Assembly: GCA_004297775.1 (NCBI GenBank)
Contig: SCUE01000004.1
Span: 124,001-188,000, forward strand
Origin: Chloroflexota bacterium
GTDB taxonomy: Bacteria > Chloroflexota > UBA6077 > FW602-bin22
Length of the DNA stretch: 64,000 nt
Direction of reading: 5' to 3'
Numbering within the stretch: the first letter of the stretch is position 1; every line of letters begins with the position of its first letter. The notes under the pieces are model-generated. The model had not been told where the DNA came from, did no database searches, and worked only from the letters and a program-made list of their open reading frames with translations. The position numbers and the translations under genes are program-made. Below, one piece after another: positions 26,015 to 34,122 of this stretch.

Positions 26015-28314
26015 AGACAGCCGATCGACTGAACCGCTCCAACATCGTTCTCTCATCGACGAACTACAAGGTCGTCGGCACGCGGCCAATTCGCCACGAC
26101 GGCGCTGACAAAGTGACCGGACGCGCAATCTACGGCGCCGATTTCAAGATCACCGGACTACTCCACGGCAAGGTGCTGCGCAGCCCACACGCGCACGCGC
26201 GCATCCGCTCGATCGATGTCTCGAAGGCGCTGGCGTATCCCGGCGTGCGCGCCGCGATCGTTGGAAGCGACTTCCCGGAGGCCGAGGACAAGTGGCAGGA
26301 CCTCGGTGAGGGCAACGTCAATCTGAAGCACCTCAGCGACAACGTGATGGCGACGGACATCGTCCTATACCGTGGCCATGCCGTGGCGGCCGTGGCGGCG
26401 ATAAGCCCGCACATCGCCGATGAGGCGCTCAAGCTCATCGAGGTGGACTACGAGGTCCTTCCGGCCGTTCTCGACGTGCGCGAGGCGATGAAGGACGGCG
26501 CGCCGCTCCTGCACGCGAGTCTGACGACGCAGGAGTTCGGCAAGGACACCGGCAAGCACAGCAACATCGCGCAGCACTTCCGCCACGAGCTTGGCGACGT
26601 CGCAAAGGGCTTCCAGGAAGCCGACGTCATCGTCGAGCGCGAGGTGCGCACCGCGACCGTGCATCAGGGTTACATCGAGCCGCATAACGCGACCGCTCTC
26701 TGGAACGCGGATGGCAACCTGACCGTCTGGGGAAGCACCCAGGGCGCGTTCCCGGTCCGAGATCAACTGGTCCAAGTCCTCAAGCACCCGGTGTCCAAGA
26801 TCAAAGTCGTGCCGACTGAGATCGGCGGTGGATTCGGCGGCAAGATCCCGCTTTACCTCCAGCCGATCGCGGCCATCCTCTCCAAGAAGACGGGTCGCCC
26901 GGTCAAGGTCCTGATGTCACGCTCGGACGAGTTTCAGGGAACCGGTCCGTCTCCGGCGTCGTGGATCACCTGCCGGATCGGCGCAAAGAAAGACGGCCGG
27001 ATCACGGCCGTCGAGTCGATGCTGGCGATGGAGGCTGGGGCGTATCCGGGTTCGGCCGTCGGCGCGGCCTCGATGTGCATCTGGGGCCCGTACGACATTC
27101 CGAATGGCCGGATCGACGGCTACGACGTGGTCTGCAACAAGCCGCGTTCGTTCGCCTATCGCGCCCCGGGATCAACCCAGGCCGCGTTTGCGTCCGAGGT
27201 GCTGATGGACGCGCTGGCCGAGAAACTCGGAATGGATCCAATTGAGCTGCGTCTCAAGAACTCAGCCAAAGAGGGCACCCGGCGCATCGATGGCCCGGTC
27301 TACAACCGAATTGGCGGAGTCGAGTGTCTCGAGGCGGCGCGCAACCACGATCATTGGAAGACCCCACTCGAACCGGCCAAGGACGGCCAGAAGCGTGGCC
27401 GCGGCATCGCCCACGGCTTCTGGTTCAACGTTGGCCTGGCGTCGAGTTGCTCGATCAGCGTCAATCCTGATGGCACGGTCACGTTGATCGAGGGATCGAC
27501 CGATATCGGCGGCACGCGCACATCGGTCGCAATGCAGGCGGCCGAGGTACTCGGTATCGCGGCCGAAGATGTGCGTCCGAGCGTTGTCGATACGGATTCG
27601 ATCGGGTTCACGCACGTGACCGGCGGCAGTCGGACCACGTTCGCGACCGGCTTGGCTGCCTGCGAAGCGGCACAGGATATCGTGCGTCAGATGAAGGAGC
27701 GCGCGGCCAAGCTATGGGAGATCGACGCCTCGGCGGTCGACTTCAAGGATGGCGCCTTCTCATCCGGCTCCAACCGGGCGACGTTCCAGGAGATCGCGGG
27801 GAAGCTCGGTCATACCGGTGGACCGATCACGGGACGAGGCAACGTCGATCCGGGCGGTCACGGCGGCGCATTCGCGACGATGATCTGCGACGTCGAGGTC
27901 GATCCAGAGACGGGCAAGGTTCGCATCCTACGCTGGACGACGGTGCAGGATGCCGGCAAGGCCGTTCACCCGAGTTACGTCGAGGGGCAGTTGCAAGGCG
28001 GCACCGTCCAAGGAATCGGCTGGGCGCTCAATGAGGAGTACCAGTTCAATTCGAGTGGCGCGATGACGAATCCGTCGTTCCTCGATTATCGGATGCCGCT
28101 GACGTACGACCTGCCGATGATCGACACGGTGATCGTCGAAGTGCCGAATCCGGGTCATCCGTTCGGCGTGCGCGGAGTCGGCGAGGTGCCGATCATCCCG
28201 CCTCCGGCCGCGCTGGCCAACGCGATCAACGACGCGATCGGCCTGCGGATGAGCCGGCTGCCTATGTCGCCGCGCAACATCCTCGAAGACATGGGTGTCA
28301 TCGCGCGCGAGTAG
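26011..28314 (+). CDS. Molybdenum hydroxylase large (molybdopterin-binding) subunit
   Basis: A 767-residue catalytic subunit. The N-terminal aldehyde-oxidase a/b hammerhead domain (RPIRHDGADKVTGRAIYGAD) is followed by Mo-pterin-binding segments EIGGGFGGK, AYRAPGSTQAAFASE and TGGSRTTFATG, and the catalytic Glu region RGVGEVPIIPPPA. The active-site loop is AYRAPG, not the AYxCSFR signature of true (form I) CO dehydrogenase. It is therefore more likely a purine, nicotinate or aromatic hydroxylase than a CO oxidiser. ATG 26011 overlaps the previous stop (ATGA). Confidence 0.93.
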   Translation: MKTADRLNRSNIVLSSTNYKVVGTRPIRHDGADKVTGRAIYGADFKITGLLHGKVLRSPHAHARIRSIDVSKALAYPGVRAAIVGSDFPEAEDKWQDLGEGNVNLKHLSDNVMATDIVLYRGHAVAAVAAISPHIADEALKLIEVDYEVLPAVLDVREAMKDGAPLLHASLTTQEFGKDTGKHSNIAQHFRHELGDVAKGFQEADVIVEREVRTATVHQGYIEPHNATALWNADGNLTVWGSTQGAFPVRDQLVQVLKHPVSKIKVVPTEIGGGFGGKIPLYLQPIAAILSKKTGRPVKVLMSRSDEFQGTGPSPASWITCRIGAKKDGRITAVESMLAMEAGAYPGSAVGAASMCIWGPYDIPNGRIDGYDVVCNKPRSFAYRAPGSTQAAFASEVLMDALAEKLGMDPIELRLKNSAKEGTRRIDGPVYNRIGGVECLEAARNHDHWKTPLEPAKDGQKRGRGIAHGFWFNVGLASSCSISVNPDGTVTLIEGSTDIGGTRTSVAMQAAEVLGIAAEDVRPSVVDTDSIGFTHVTGGSRTTFATGLAACEAAQDIVRQMKERAAKLWEIDASAVDFKDGAFSSGSNRATFQEIAGKLGHTGGPITGRGNVDPGGHGGAFATMICDVEVDPETGKVRILRWTTVQDAGKAVHPSYVEGQLQGGTVQGIGWALNEEYQFNSSGAMTNPSFLDYRMPLTYDLPMIDTVIVEVPNPGHPFGVRGVGEVPIIPPPAALANAINDAIGLRMSRLPMSPRNILEDMGVIARE

Positions 28315-28347
28315 TCGCTTGGAAGGGCTGGCCTGGTCGCGAGGCGG

Positions 28348-29337
28348 CTACGCCAGCCCGTTCGCCGTGAACAGGAAGGCGGAAAGGAACCCGAGGATCG
28401 TCGCGATCCCGACCATCGGACCGCCTTCCTCGAACGCCTCCGGCATCATCGTCGCCGCGAGCATCGCCAGGATGCCGCCACCTGCAACCGCGTTGACGAA
28501 TGTGGCTGCCTCCGGCGACGCGCCTGACATAAGGAGGTATCCAAGCGCCCCGACCACGGTACACCCGGCCATCAAGCCGCCCCAGAGCACCATGACGCGC
28601 ACAGGGCTAAATCCGCCGCGCACCATCCCGACCGCGCTCGACATCGCCTCCGGGAAGTTGTTGAGGAACACGGCGACGACGAACGATGGGTTGTACGTCG
28701 CCAAGCTCACCGCGGTGACGCTTGCGCCGATCACGATCGATTCGGGAACACCGTCGAGCAAAGCGCCGAGGAAGATCGCGAACGGCGCTCCACCGTGCTT
28801 GCGCTGACCCTCTTGCGCAACCGCGACGTGCTCGGCCTGACGCAAATGGTGGATTCCGTTGATATGTAGTCGCGGCAGATGGTCGATGTGCAAACGATGG
28901 AGCACATCCTGAAGGTGAGAGCGGTTGCGCGCGATGTAGGCCCGCACGAGCGATGGCTTCCGAAGGTGGCCACCGTGATCCTCCAGCATCCGATTGCCGA
29001 GCAAGAACAGGCCTCCTCCGAGCAAGAAGCCGAACGCGACGTACAGCCAGGCCGTGATTGCATCCATGCGGTGGTGGACGATCAGACTCTCGGCGCCGTG
29101 GAAAGCGAGTTCGAGTGCGAGCGCCTCGATCAGCGCGCCGGCGCCGAACGCCATGATCGTGGCCGTCCACTTCTGCGCCGGTCGCAACCAGATGCCGAAC
29201 AGCGCACCGATCGGCAAGGCGATCGCGGCCGCGAATGCGAGACCGGCCGCGACGATCGCCAAGCCGAAGTCCAGGCCACCGGCAGCGTCGGCCTGAAACG
29301 CGGCGGCGAGAAAGATGGGCGACACGTTGTCCGCCAT
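28348..29337 (-). CDS. ZIP-family divalent metal transporter
   Basis: A 329-residue protein with about eight membrane helices. The metal path motif in helices 4-5 is seen as LDGVPESIVIGAS and NNFPEAMSSAVGM. A His-rich cytoplasmic loop (HLQDVLHRLHIDHLPRLHINGIHH, split here as a long segment at about residues 140-165) is typical of ZIP metal sensing. It may move Zn, Fe or Mn. ATG 29337 (MADNVSPIF) is taken as the start; a reading frame extends to 29529 but would overlap the divergent MoaD-like gene. Its stop is 33 bp from the hydroxylase stop (convergent). Confidence 0.82.
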   Translation of the reverse strand: MADNVSPIFLAAAFQADAAGGLDFGLAIVAAGLAFAAAIALPIGALFGIWLRPAQKWTATIMAFGAGALIEALALELAFHGAESLIVHHRMDAITAWLYVAFGFLLGGGLFLLGNRMLEDHGGHLRKPSLVRAYIARNRSHLQDVLHRLHIDHLPRLHINGIHHLRQAEHVAVAQEGQRKHGGAPFAIFLGALLDGVPESIVIGASVTAVSLATYNPSFVVAVFLNNFPEAMSSAVGMVRGGFSPVRVMVLWGGLMAGCTVVGALGYLLMSGASPEAATFVNAVAGGGILAMLAATMMPEAFEEGGPMVGIATILGFLSAFLFTANGLA

Positions 29338-29434
29338 TCTCCGGTCGCGGGCGTGAGATCGCCGATAGAATCGCTCTGTTAGCGGCGTGGCCCGGGAGCG
29401 GCGATACCAAGCGCGTGCTGAGAGAGGCGCACCG

Positions 29435-29704
29435 GTGGCGACAGTCTTCATACCGCCGTTGATGCGTGATTTGACCAACGGCCGCGATCGCATCGATGTC
29501 GATGGCGCAAATGTGCGCCAGATCGTCACCGCGCTCGAAGCGCTCTACCCGGGCATACGGGCGCGGCTTGTCGACGGTGAGACAATCAGCCCACGCGTCG
29601 CCGTGGCCATCGACGGGTACGTGACGCGCCTCGGATTTCTCGAGCGCGTCGGTCCGACCAGCGAAGTGCACTTTCTGCCCGCGATCAGTGGAGGGAACGA
29701 ATGA
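29435..29704 (+). CDS. MoaD/ThiS-like ubiquitin-fold protein
   Basis: An 89-residue beta-grasp protein: ATVFIPPLMRDLTNGRDRID, VRQIVTALEALYPGIRARLV, then SPRVAVAIDGYVT and TSEVHFLPAISGGNE. It ends in Gly-Gly followed by Asn-Glu, not a free GG as in mature MoaD/ThiS, so two residues would have to be removed before activation. GTG 29435 has GAGAGG 7 nt upstream. Its TGA overlaps the next ATG (ATGA). The bases coding for the GG also serve as the next gene's ribosome site. It could be a sulfur carrier, a cofactor donor for the nearby molybdoenzyme, or a protein modifier. Confidence 0.75.
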   Translation: MATVFIPPLMRDLTNGRDRIDVDGANVRQIVTALEALYPGIRARLVDGETISPRVAVAIDGYVTRLGFLERVGPTSEVHFLPAISGGNE

Positions 29705-30588
29705 GCGCGACGATGCCACAGCCACCGTCAGGCGATCTCGGCAGTTTGCTCCGCCTCGACGGGAAAGTTGCGGTCGTTACCGGCGCGGCGCAACGAATCG
29801 GGCGCGAGATCTCCCGCGCTTTCGCCGGACAGGGGGCGGCCGTCGTCGTGACCGACATCCAGGACGAGCGCGGCCAGGCGACGGTCGAAGAGATACGCGC
29901 AGCCGGCGGCGAGGCAATCTATCGTCGTGCCGATGTCTCCCAATCCGGCGACATTGCCGACATGGTGCGATTTGCGGCCGATCGGTACGGCCGGCTCGAC
30001 ATCCTCGTCAACAACGCGCACTGGGAGAAGGTCGGCAACGTCGTCGAACTGGACGAGGAAGATTGGGATCGCTCGTTCGACGTCCTGCTCAAGGCCCTCT
30101 ACCTCGGCTGCAAGTACGCCATTCCGGAAATGCGGACAGTTGGCGGCGGCGTGATTATCAACATTTCCTCGGTTCACGCCTACCACGTGTCCGACCGGTA
30201 CGTGACCTACCAGGCCGCGAAGGCGGCGGTCGTGCATTTCACGCGTCAGGTCGCCTGGGACTTCGGTCCCGACAATATTCGCTGCAACTGCGTCTGTCCG
30301 GGGGCCGTGCCGCTGCCCTCGGAGGTAACCGAGCACTCGGCGCGCGATCCACTCTTCGTCGAAGAGCAGACCCTGCTCAAGGCGATCAAGCGAATCGGCC
30401 AGCCCGCGGATATCGCCCGCGCGGCGCTGTTTCTGGTGTCCGATCTGTCATCGTGGATCACGGGGCAGGCTCTGACCGTGGACGGCGGCGAATTCATGAC
30501 GTTTCCATCGACCGGCGCGCAGCGCACGCGTCGATTCCTGGAGGCGCATCCGGAACGGGTTTCGCCGTCGTACCGGCTGACGCCGTAG
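29701..30588 (+). CDS. SDR family NAD(P)-dependent oxidoreductase
   Basis: A 295-residue classical short-chain dehydrogenase. The cofactor motif is TGAAQRIGREI, the NNA motif is VNNAHWEK, and catalytic Ser/Tyr/Lys are in INISSVHAYH and YVTYQAAKAAV. The C terminus has the usual ITGQALTVDGG. It reduces a carbonyl or oxidises an alcohol in the cytoplasm. It is coupled to the MoaD-like gene by ATGA overlap, with GGAGGGAACG as ribosome site inside that gene. Confidence 0.92.
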   Translation: MSATMPQPPSGDLGSLLRLDGKVAVVTGAAQRIGREISRAFAGQGAAVVVTDIQDERGQATVEEIRAAGGEAIYRRADVSQSGDIADMVRFAADRYGRLDILVNNAHWEKVGNVVELDEEDWDRSFDVLLKALYLGCKYAIPEMRTVGGGVIINISSVHAYHVSDRYVTYQAAKAAVVHFTRQVAWDFGPDNIRCNCVCPGAVPLPSEVTEHSARDPLFVEEQTLLKAIKRIGQPADIARAALFLVSDLSSWITGQALTVDGGEFMTFPSTGAQRTRRFLEAHPERVSPSYRLTP

Positions 30589-30693
30589 CTCACCCTACCG
30601 AATGGTCGGGCGACCGCCGATATCGTGGGGAGGATGGAGCAGCGCATCGTGACGGACGCGTGACAAGATCGGAAACGAGCACCGCGTGATCGC

Positions 30694-30722
30694 TCGACAC
30701 GACCTTGGAGCACCGTTAGAAT
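30694..30722 (+). promoter_or_regulatory. Sigma-70-type promoter of the repeat-protein gene
   Basis: TCGACA (30694-30699), a 17-bp spacer and TAGAAT (30717-30722) form the best consensus promoter I found in the window. It lies about 60 bp before ATG 30785, leaving a leader of roughly 55 nt. Confidence 0.6.
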
Positions 30723-30784
30723 CGGGCCGTTCGCGTCGCGCCCAGGGACTGGGTGGGGTCGCGCGGGTGGGGCAGGCGGCAGGG

Positions 30785-32581
30785 ATGCGGGTTCGACTGA
30801 TGGTGCGGGCGGGGGCCATTTTGATGGCCTTAGCTTTGCTGTTGGTGGTGCCGCTTGAGGCCGCCGCGCAGACATCGACGCCAACGTATACACGAACGAT
30901 TACTCCGACGTTTACGCGGACGCTGACGCGGACGATCACACCGACGCGCACCCGCACCCTTTCGCGGACTCCCAGCAATACGCGGACGATCACGCCGACC
31001 CGAACCATCACGCTGACGCGGACGATCACGCCAACACGGACCGTCACGCTGACGCGAACCCAGACGCTCACCCGAACCATCACCCCGACGAGAACAATCA
31101 CCCTGACGCGCACGCCATCGCTGACGCGCACGATCACGCCGACGCGGACCGTCAGCCTGACACGGACGCCGTCGCGCACGCGGACAATCACGCCGACGCG
31201 AACGGTTACCTTGACCCGGACGCCATCGCTGACGCGCACGATCACGCTGACGCGCACGATCACGCCGACGCGAACACGGTCGCTGACGCGCACGATCACA
31301 CCCACCCGAACAATCACATTGACGCGTACTCCGTCGCTGACGCGGACAATCACGCCAACGCGAACGGTTACGTCGACCCGGACGCCATCGCTCACGCGCA
31401 CGATCACGTTGACACGCACGCCATCGCTCACGCGAACTCAGACGCTCACGCGAACGATCACGCCGACGAGAACGATCACCCTGACGCGCACGCCATCGCT
31501 GACGCGCACTCAGACGTTGACGCGGACGGTGACGCGGACGCCGACTCGAACGGCGACGCCGACAATCACGCAGACGCCGACACGAACCGGCACGCCCACT
31601 CAGACATTGACGCCGACGCGCACTCTGACGCCAACGCGCACGATGACGGTGACGCAGACGCGAACGCCGACGCGCACGCACACCGTGACTCAGACACGCA
31701 CGAATACGGCGACGCGGACAGTCACGCCGACACGCACGGTCACGCTCACGCGGACGCCGTCGCTGACACGGACGATCACACCGACACGCACGGTCACCCT
31801 GACGCGGACGCCGTCGCTGACACGGACGATCACACCGACACGCACGGTCACCCTGACGCGGACGCCATCGCTGACACGGACGATCACACCGACACGCACG
31901 GTCACCCTGACGCGGACACCGTCGCTGACACGAACCATCACGCCAACTCGGACGGTCACCCTGACGCGGACGCCGTCGCTGACACGGACCATTACGCCAA
32001 CTCGGACAGTCACCCTGACGCGAACGCCGACGCCGTCTCGCACGATCACACTAACCCGCACGATCACGTTGACGCGGACGCCCACGAACACTCGGACGAT
32101 CACACCGACGCGAACGCCGACCGCGACGCGGACGGTCACACAGACGCGCACCCCCACGAATACGCCGACGGTCGGTGGGGTGAGCTTCCGCCCGGCGGCG
32201 CAGCCCGCCGCGATTCGGATCGCCGAAGACGACGCCCTCAGCGCACTCCAGCGCGTCGCGCCCGCGGCCGGTCGGGTCAACTGGGCCAATCGCGCGATCG
32301 TCCGATCTCTCGCGCCGGGCGAATCTGCCCATGTGACCGCTGAGTTCGCGGTGACACAGTTGATCGCGGCGCCACGCTTCCGTGTCAACTCCAACGGCAC
32401 CGTCCTCATTGATCCGGCGACGATCCCCGCGCGACTCGAACCTGGGCGGCGCTACGCGATCGGATTGACGGTTCGTATGCCCGAGGGTTCCGGGAGCCAA
32501 CGACTGGCCACGATCGAACTCAGCCCCGATGGCGGCCGGTCGATAGACGAACGGTTAATCATCCGACTCGTACCGCGCTAG
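30785..32581 (+). CDS. Secreted Thr-Arg-Pro repeat protein with C-terminal globular domain
   Basis: A 598-residue protein. A signal peptide (about 1-29, basic start, hydrophobic core [15 protein letters not shown]) is followed by about 430 residues in which nearly every second residue is Thr and the hexapeptide TRTxTx recurs, with x mostly Ile, Pro, Val or Leu. The C-terminal ~135 residues (from [12 protein letters not shown]) are non-repetitive and beta-rich, ending RLIIRLVPR with no membrane anchor or sorting motif. The repeat tract is strongly basic, unlike usual Pro-Thr linkers. ATG 30785 has a GCAGG ribosome site. It is probably a cell-surface stalk or fibre, possibly O-glycosylated (inference). 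The opposite strand is also open over most of the tract because of the repeats. Confidence 0.8.
   Translation: MRVRLMVRAGAILMALALLLVVPLEAAAQTSTPTYTRTITPTFTRTLTRTITPTRTRTLSRTPSNTRTITPTRTITLTRTITPTRTVTLTRTQTLTRTITPTRTITLTRTPSLTRTITPTRTVSLTRTPSRTRTITPTRTVTLTRTPSLTRTITLTRTITPTRTRSLTRTITPTRTITLTRTPSLTRTITPTRTVTSTRTPSLTRTITLTRTPSLTRTQTLTRTITPTRTITLTRTPSLTRTQTLTRTVTRTPTRTATPTITQTPTRTGTPTQTLTPTRTLTPTRTMTVTQTRTPTRTHTVTQTRTNTATRTVTPTRTVTLTRTPSLTRTITPTRTVTLTRTPSLTRTITPTRTVTLTRTPSLTRTITPTRTVTLTRTPSLTRTITPTRTVTLTRTPSLTRTITPTRTVTLTRTPTPSRTITLTRTITLTRTPTNTRTITPTRTPTATRTVTQTRTPTNTPTVGGVSFRPAAQPAAIRIAEDDALSALQRVAPAAGRVNWANRAIVRSLAPGESAHVTAEFAVTQLIAAPRFRVNSNGTVLIDPATIPARLEPGRRYAIGLTVRMPEGSGSQRLATIELSPDGGRSIDERLIIRLVPR
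30870..32172 (+). repeat. Short-period tandem repeat coding for TRTxTx hexapeptides
   Basis: About 1.3 kb of DNA is made of 18-bp units of the type acg-cgg-acg-rtc-acg-cyg and variants, encoding Thr-Arg-Thr-x-Thr-x. Codons for Thr are almost all ACG or ACC/ACA. Replication slippage is likely, and short-read assembly may be wrong here. Confidence 0.85.
31762..32031 (+). repeat. 54-bp higher-order tandem repeat (five copies)
   Basis: Copies begin at 31762, 31816, 31870, 31924 and 31978, each 54 bp and coding for 18 residues with three TRT blocks. Copies 1 to 3 differ by only one or two bases, and copies 4 and 5 are more diverged, which points to recent local expansion. A less similar copy precedes 31762. 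Confidence 0.85.
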
Positions 32582-32635
32582 CGCGCGTCGGCGACCGGCC
32601 TACAATCGGCCAAAACCTGTCGGGAGGCATCCACA

Positions 32636-34099
32636 GTGGCATCGATGGTCGTGGCCGCAACCGAGAAATCTCTCTATATCGACGGCGAATGGCGAACGGC
32701 GCCAGGCGGTAAGATATTTGCCGTCAACAATCCGGCAACCGGGAAGAAACTGGCCGATGTCGCCGACGGCGGGGTCGAGCAAGCTCGTCAGGCGATCGAG
32801 GCGGCGCACGCCGCGTTTCCATCCTGGTCCGCCACGACGGCCGACCGCCGCGCGGTCCTCCTGACGAAGGCCGCCGCGCTCATGATGGAGCGGCTCGACC
32901 ATCTTGCGGCCGTTCTCACCAGCGAGAACGGGAAACCGCTGGCCGAGTCACGCGGCGAGGTCACGATCGGCGCCGGATTCCTGCAATGGAATGCCGAGGA
33001 AGGCCGCCGCGCGTACGGCGAGGTGGTGCCGAGCACGGCGGCCGATCGTCGCGTCCTGACATTCCGCCAACCGGTCGGCGTCGTGGCGGCGATTACGCCG
33101 TGGAATTTCCCGTTCAGCATGGTGACGCGCAAACTCGGTCCGGCGCTCGCGGCGGGGTGTACGGCGATCCTTCGTCCGGCTCGAGCGACTCCGCTCGTCG
33201 CCTTCGAGATCTTCAAGATACTCGACGAGGTCGGTTTTCCGCGGGGCGTCGTTAATCTCCTGACCGGGATCGATTCGGCCGGCGTCGGACGCGAGCTGGC
33301 GACGAACCCGCTCGTCCGAAAACTGACGTTCACCGGCTCGACCGAGGTTGGGAAGTCGCTCCTCGTCCTGGCGGCCGGCACGATCAAGCGCGTTTCGCTC
33401 GAGCTTGGCGGTCATGCGCCGTCGATCGTGTTCGACGATGCCGATCTCGAAAAGGCCGCCACCGCCGTCGTCGCATCGCGCTTTCGCAACGCGGGGCAGA
33501 CCTGCATCTGCACGAATCGTGTCTACGTCCAGAACTCGATCGCGGCCGCCTTCCAGGCGAAGGTGGCCGCGATCGCCGGTGCGATGAAGGTCGGAAACGG
33601 CGCCGACGCCGGTGTGCAGATCGGCCCGCTCATCGATGCCCGCGCCTACGCCAAGGTCGAGGACCACGTCGCCGATGCGGTTGGCCAGGGCGCTCGCATC
33701 CTGACCGGAGGTCGGCCGGCACAGCCAGGGCCCGGACTGAGCGGCCACTTCTACGAGCCGACCGTTCTCTCCGGCGCGACGCACAAGATGAAGGTGATGT
33801 ACGAGGAGACGTTCGGTCCCGTTCTGCCCATCGCGACGTTCGAAACCGAGGACGAAGCGATTCGCCTGGCGAACGACACACCCTTCGGCCTGGCGGCGTA
33901 CTTCTACGCGCGCGACATCGGGCGAGTATTCCGCGTCTCAGAGCGGCTCGACTACGGCATCATCGGCGCCAACGACCCGGTGCCGGTTGGACCGCACATC
34001 CCGTTCGGCGGCTACAAAGAGAGCGGCCTCGGCCGGGAGAACGGCTCAGACGGCATCTACCATTTCCTCGAAACGAAGGCCGTTTCGATCGGCATCTAG
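32636..34099 (+). CDS. NAD(P)-dependent aldehyde dehydrogenase (succinate-semialdehyde dehydrogenase-like)
   Basis: A 487-residue aldehyde dehydrogenase. Cofactor region: ITPWNFPFSM, and FTGSTEVGK for the Rossmann turn. Catalytic Glu is in LELGGHAPSIVF and catalytic Cys in NAGQTCICTNRVYV. The C-terminal PFGGYKESGLGRENG is typical of the GabD/succinate-semialdehyde branch. It oxidises an aldehyde to the acid in the cytoplasm. GTG 32636 has GGGAGG 8 nt upstream and a TACAAT box at 32601-32606. A phosphotransferase gene follows after 23 bp on the same strand. Confidence 0.93.
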   Translation: MASMVVAATEKSLYIDGEWRTAPGGKIFAVNNPATGKKLADVADGGVEQARQAIEAAHAAFPSWSATTADRRAVLLTKAAALMMERLDHLAAVLTSENGKPLAESRGEVTIGAGFLQWNAEEGRRAYGEVVPSTAADRRVLTFRQPVGVVAAITPWNFPFSMVTRKLGPALAAGCTAILRPARATPLVAFEIFKILDEVGFPRGVVNLLTGIDSAGVGRELATNPLVRKLTFTGSTEVGKSLLVLAAGTIKRVSLELGGHAPSIVFDDADLEKAATAVVASRFRNAGQTCICTNRVYVQNSIAAAFQAKVAAIAGAMKVGNGADAGVQIGPLIDARAYAKVEDHVADAVGQGARILTGGRPAQPGPGLSGHFYEPTVLSGATHKMKVMYEETFGPVLPIATFETEDEAIRLANDTPFGLAAYFYARDIGRVFRVSERLDYGIIGANDPVPVGPHIPFGGYKESGLGRENGSDGIYHFLETKAVSIGI

Positions 34100-34122
34100 C
34101 CGACTGACGGAGAGCTGCCGCG

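Noticed and set aside
26011-28314. Form I CO dehydrogenase catalytic subunit
   Set aside because: The AYxCSFR active-site motif is absent; the loop is AYRAPG.
30595-31431. Long open frame on the minus strand under the repeat protein (Val-Arg repeats)
   Set aside because: It is the reverse reading of the ACG-rich 18-bp repeat. It has no signal peptide, no start signals and no plausible product; the plus-strand frame has a promoter, signal peptide and globular end. The same applies to 31690-32409.
31762-32031. CRISPR-like array (regular 54-bp units)
   Set aside because: Units are contiguous with no unique spacers, lie in frame in a coding sequence, and no cas gene is present.
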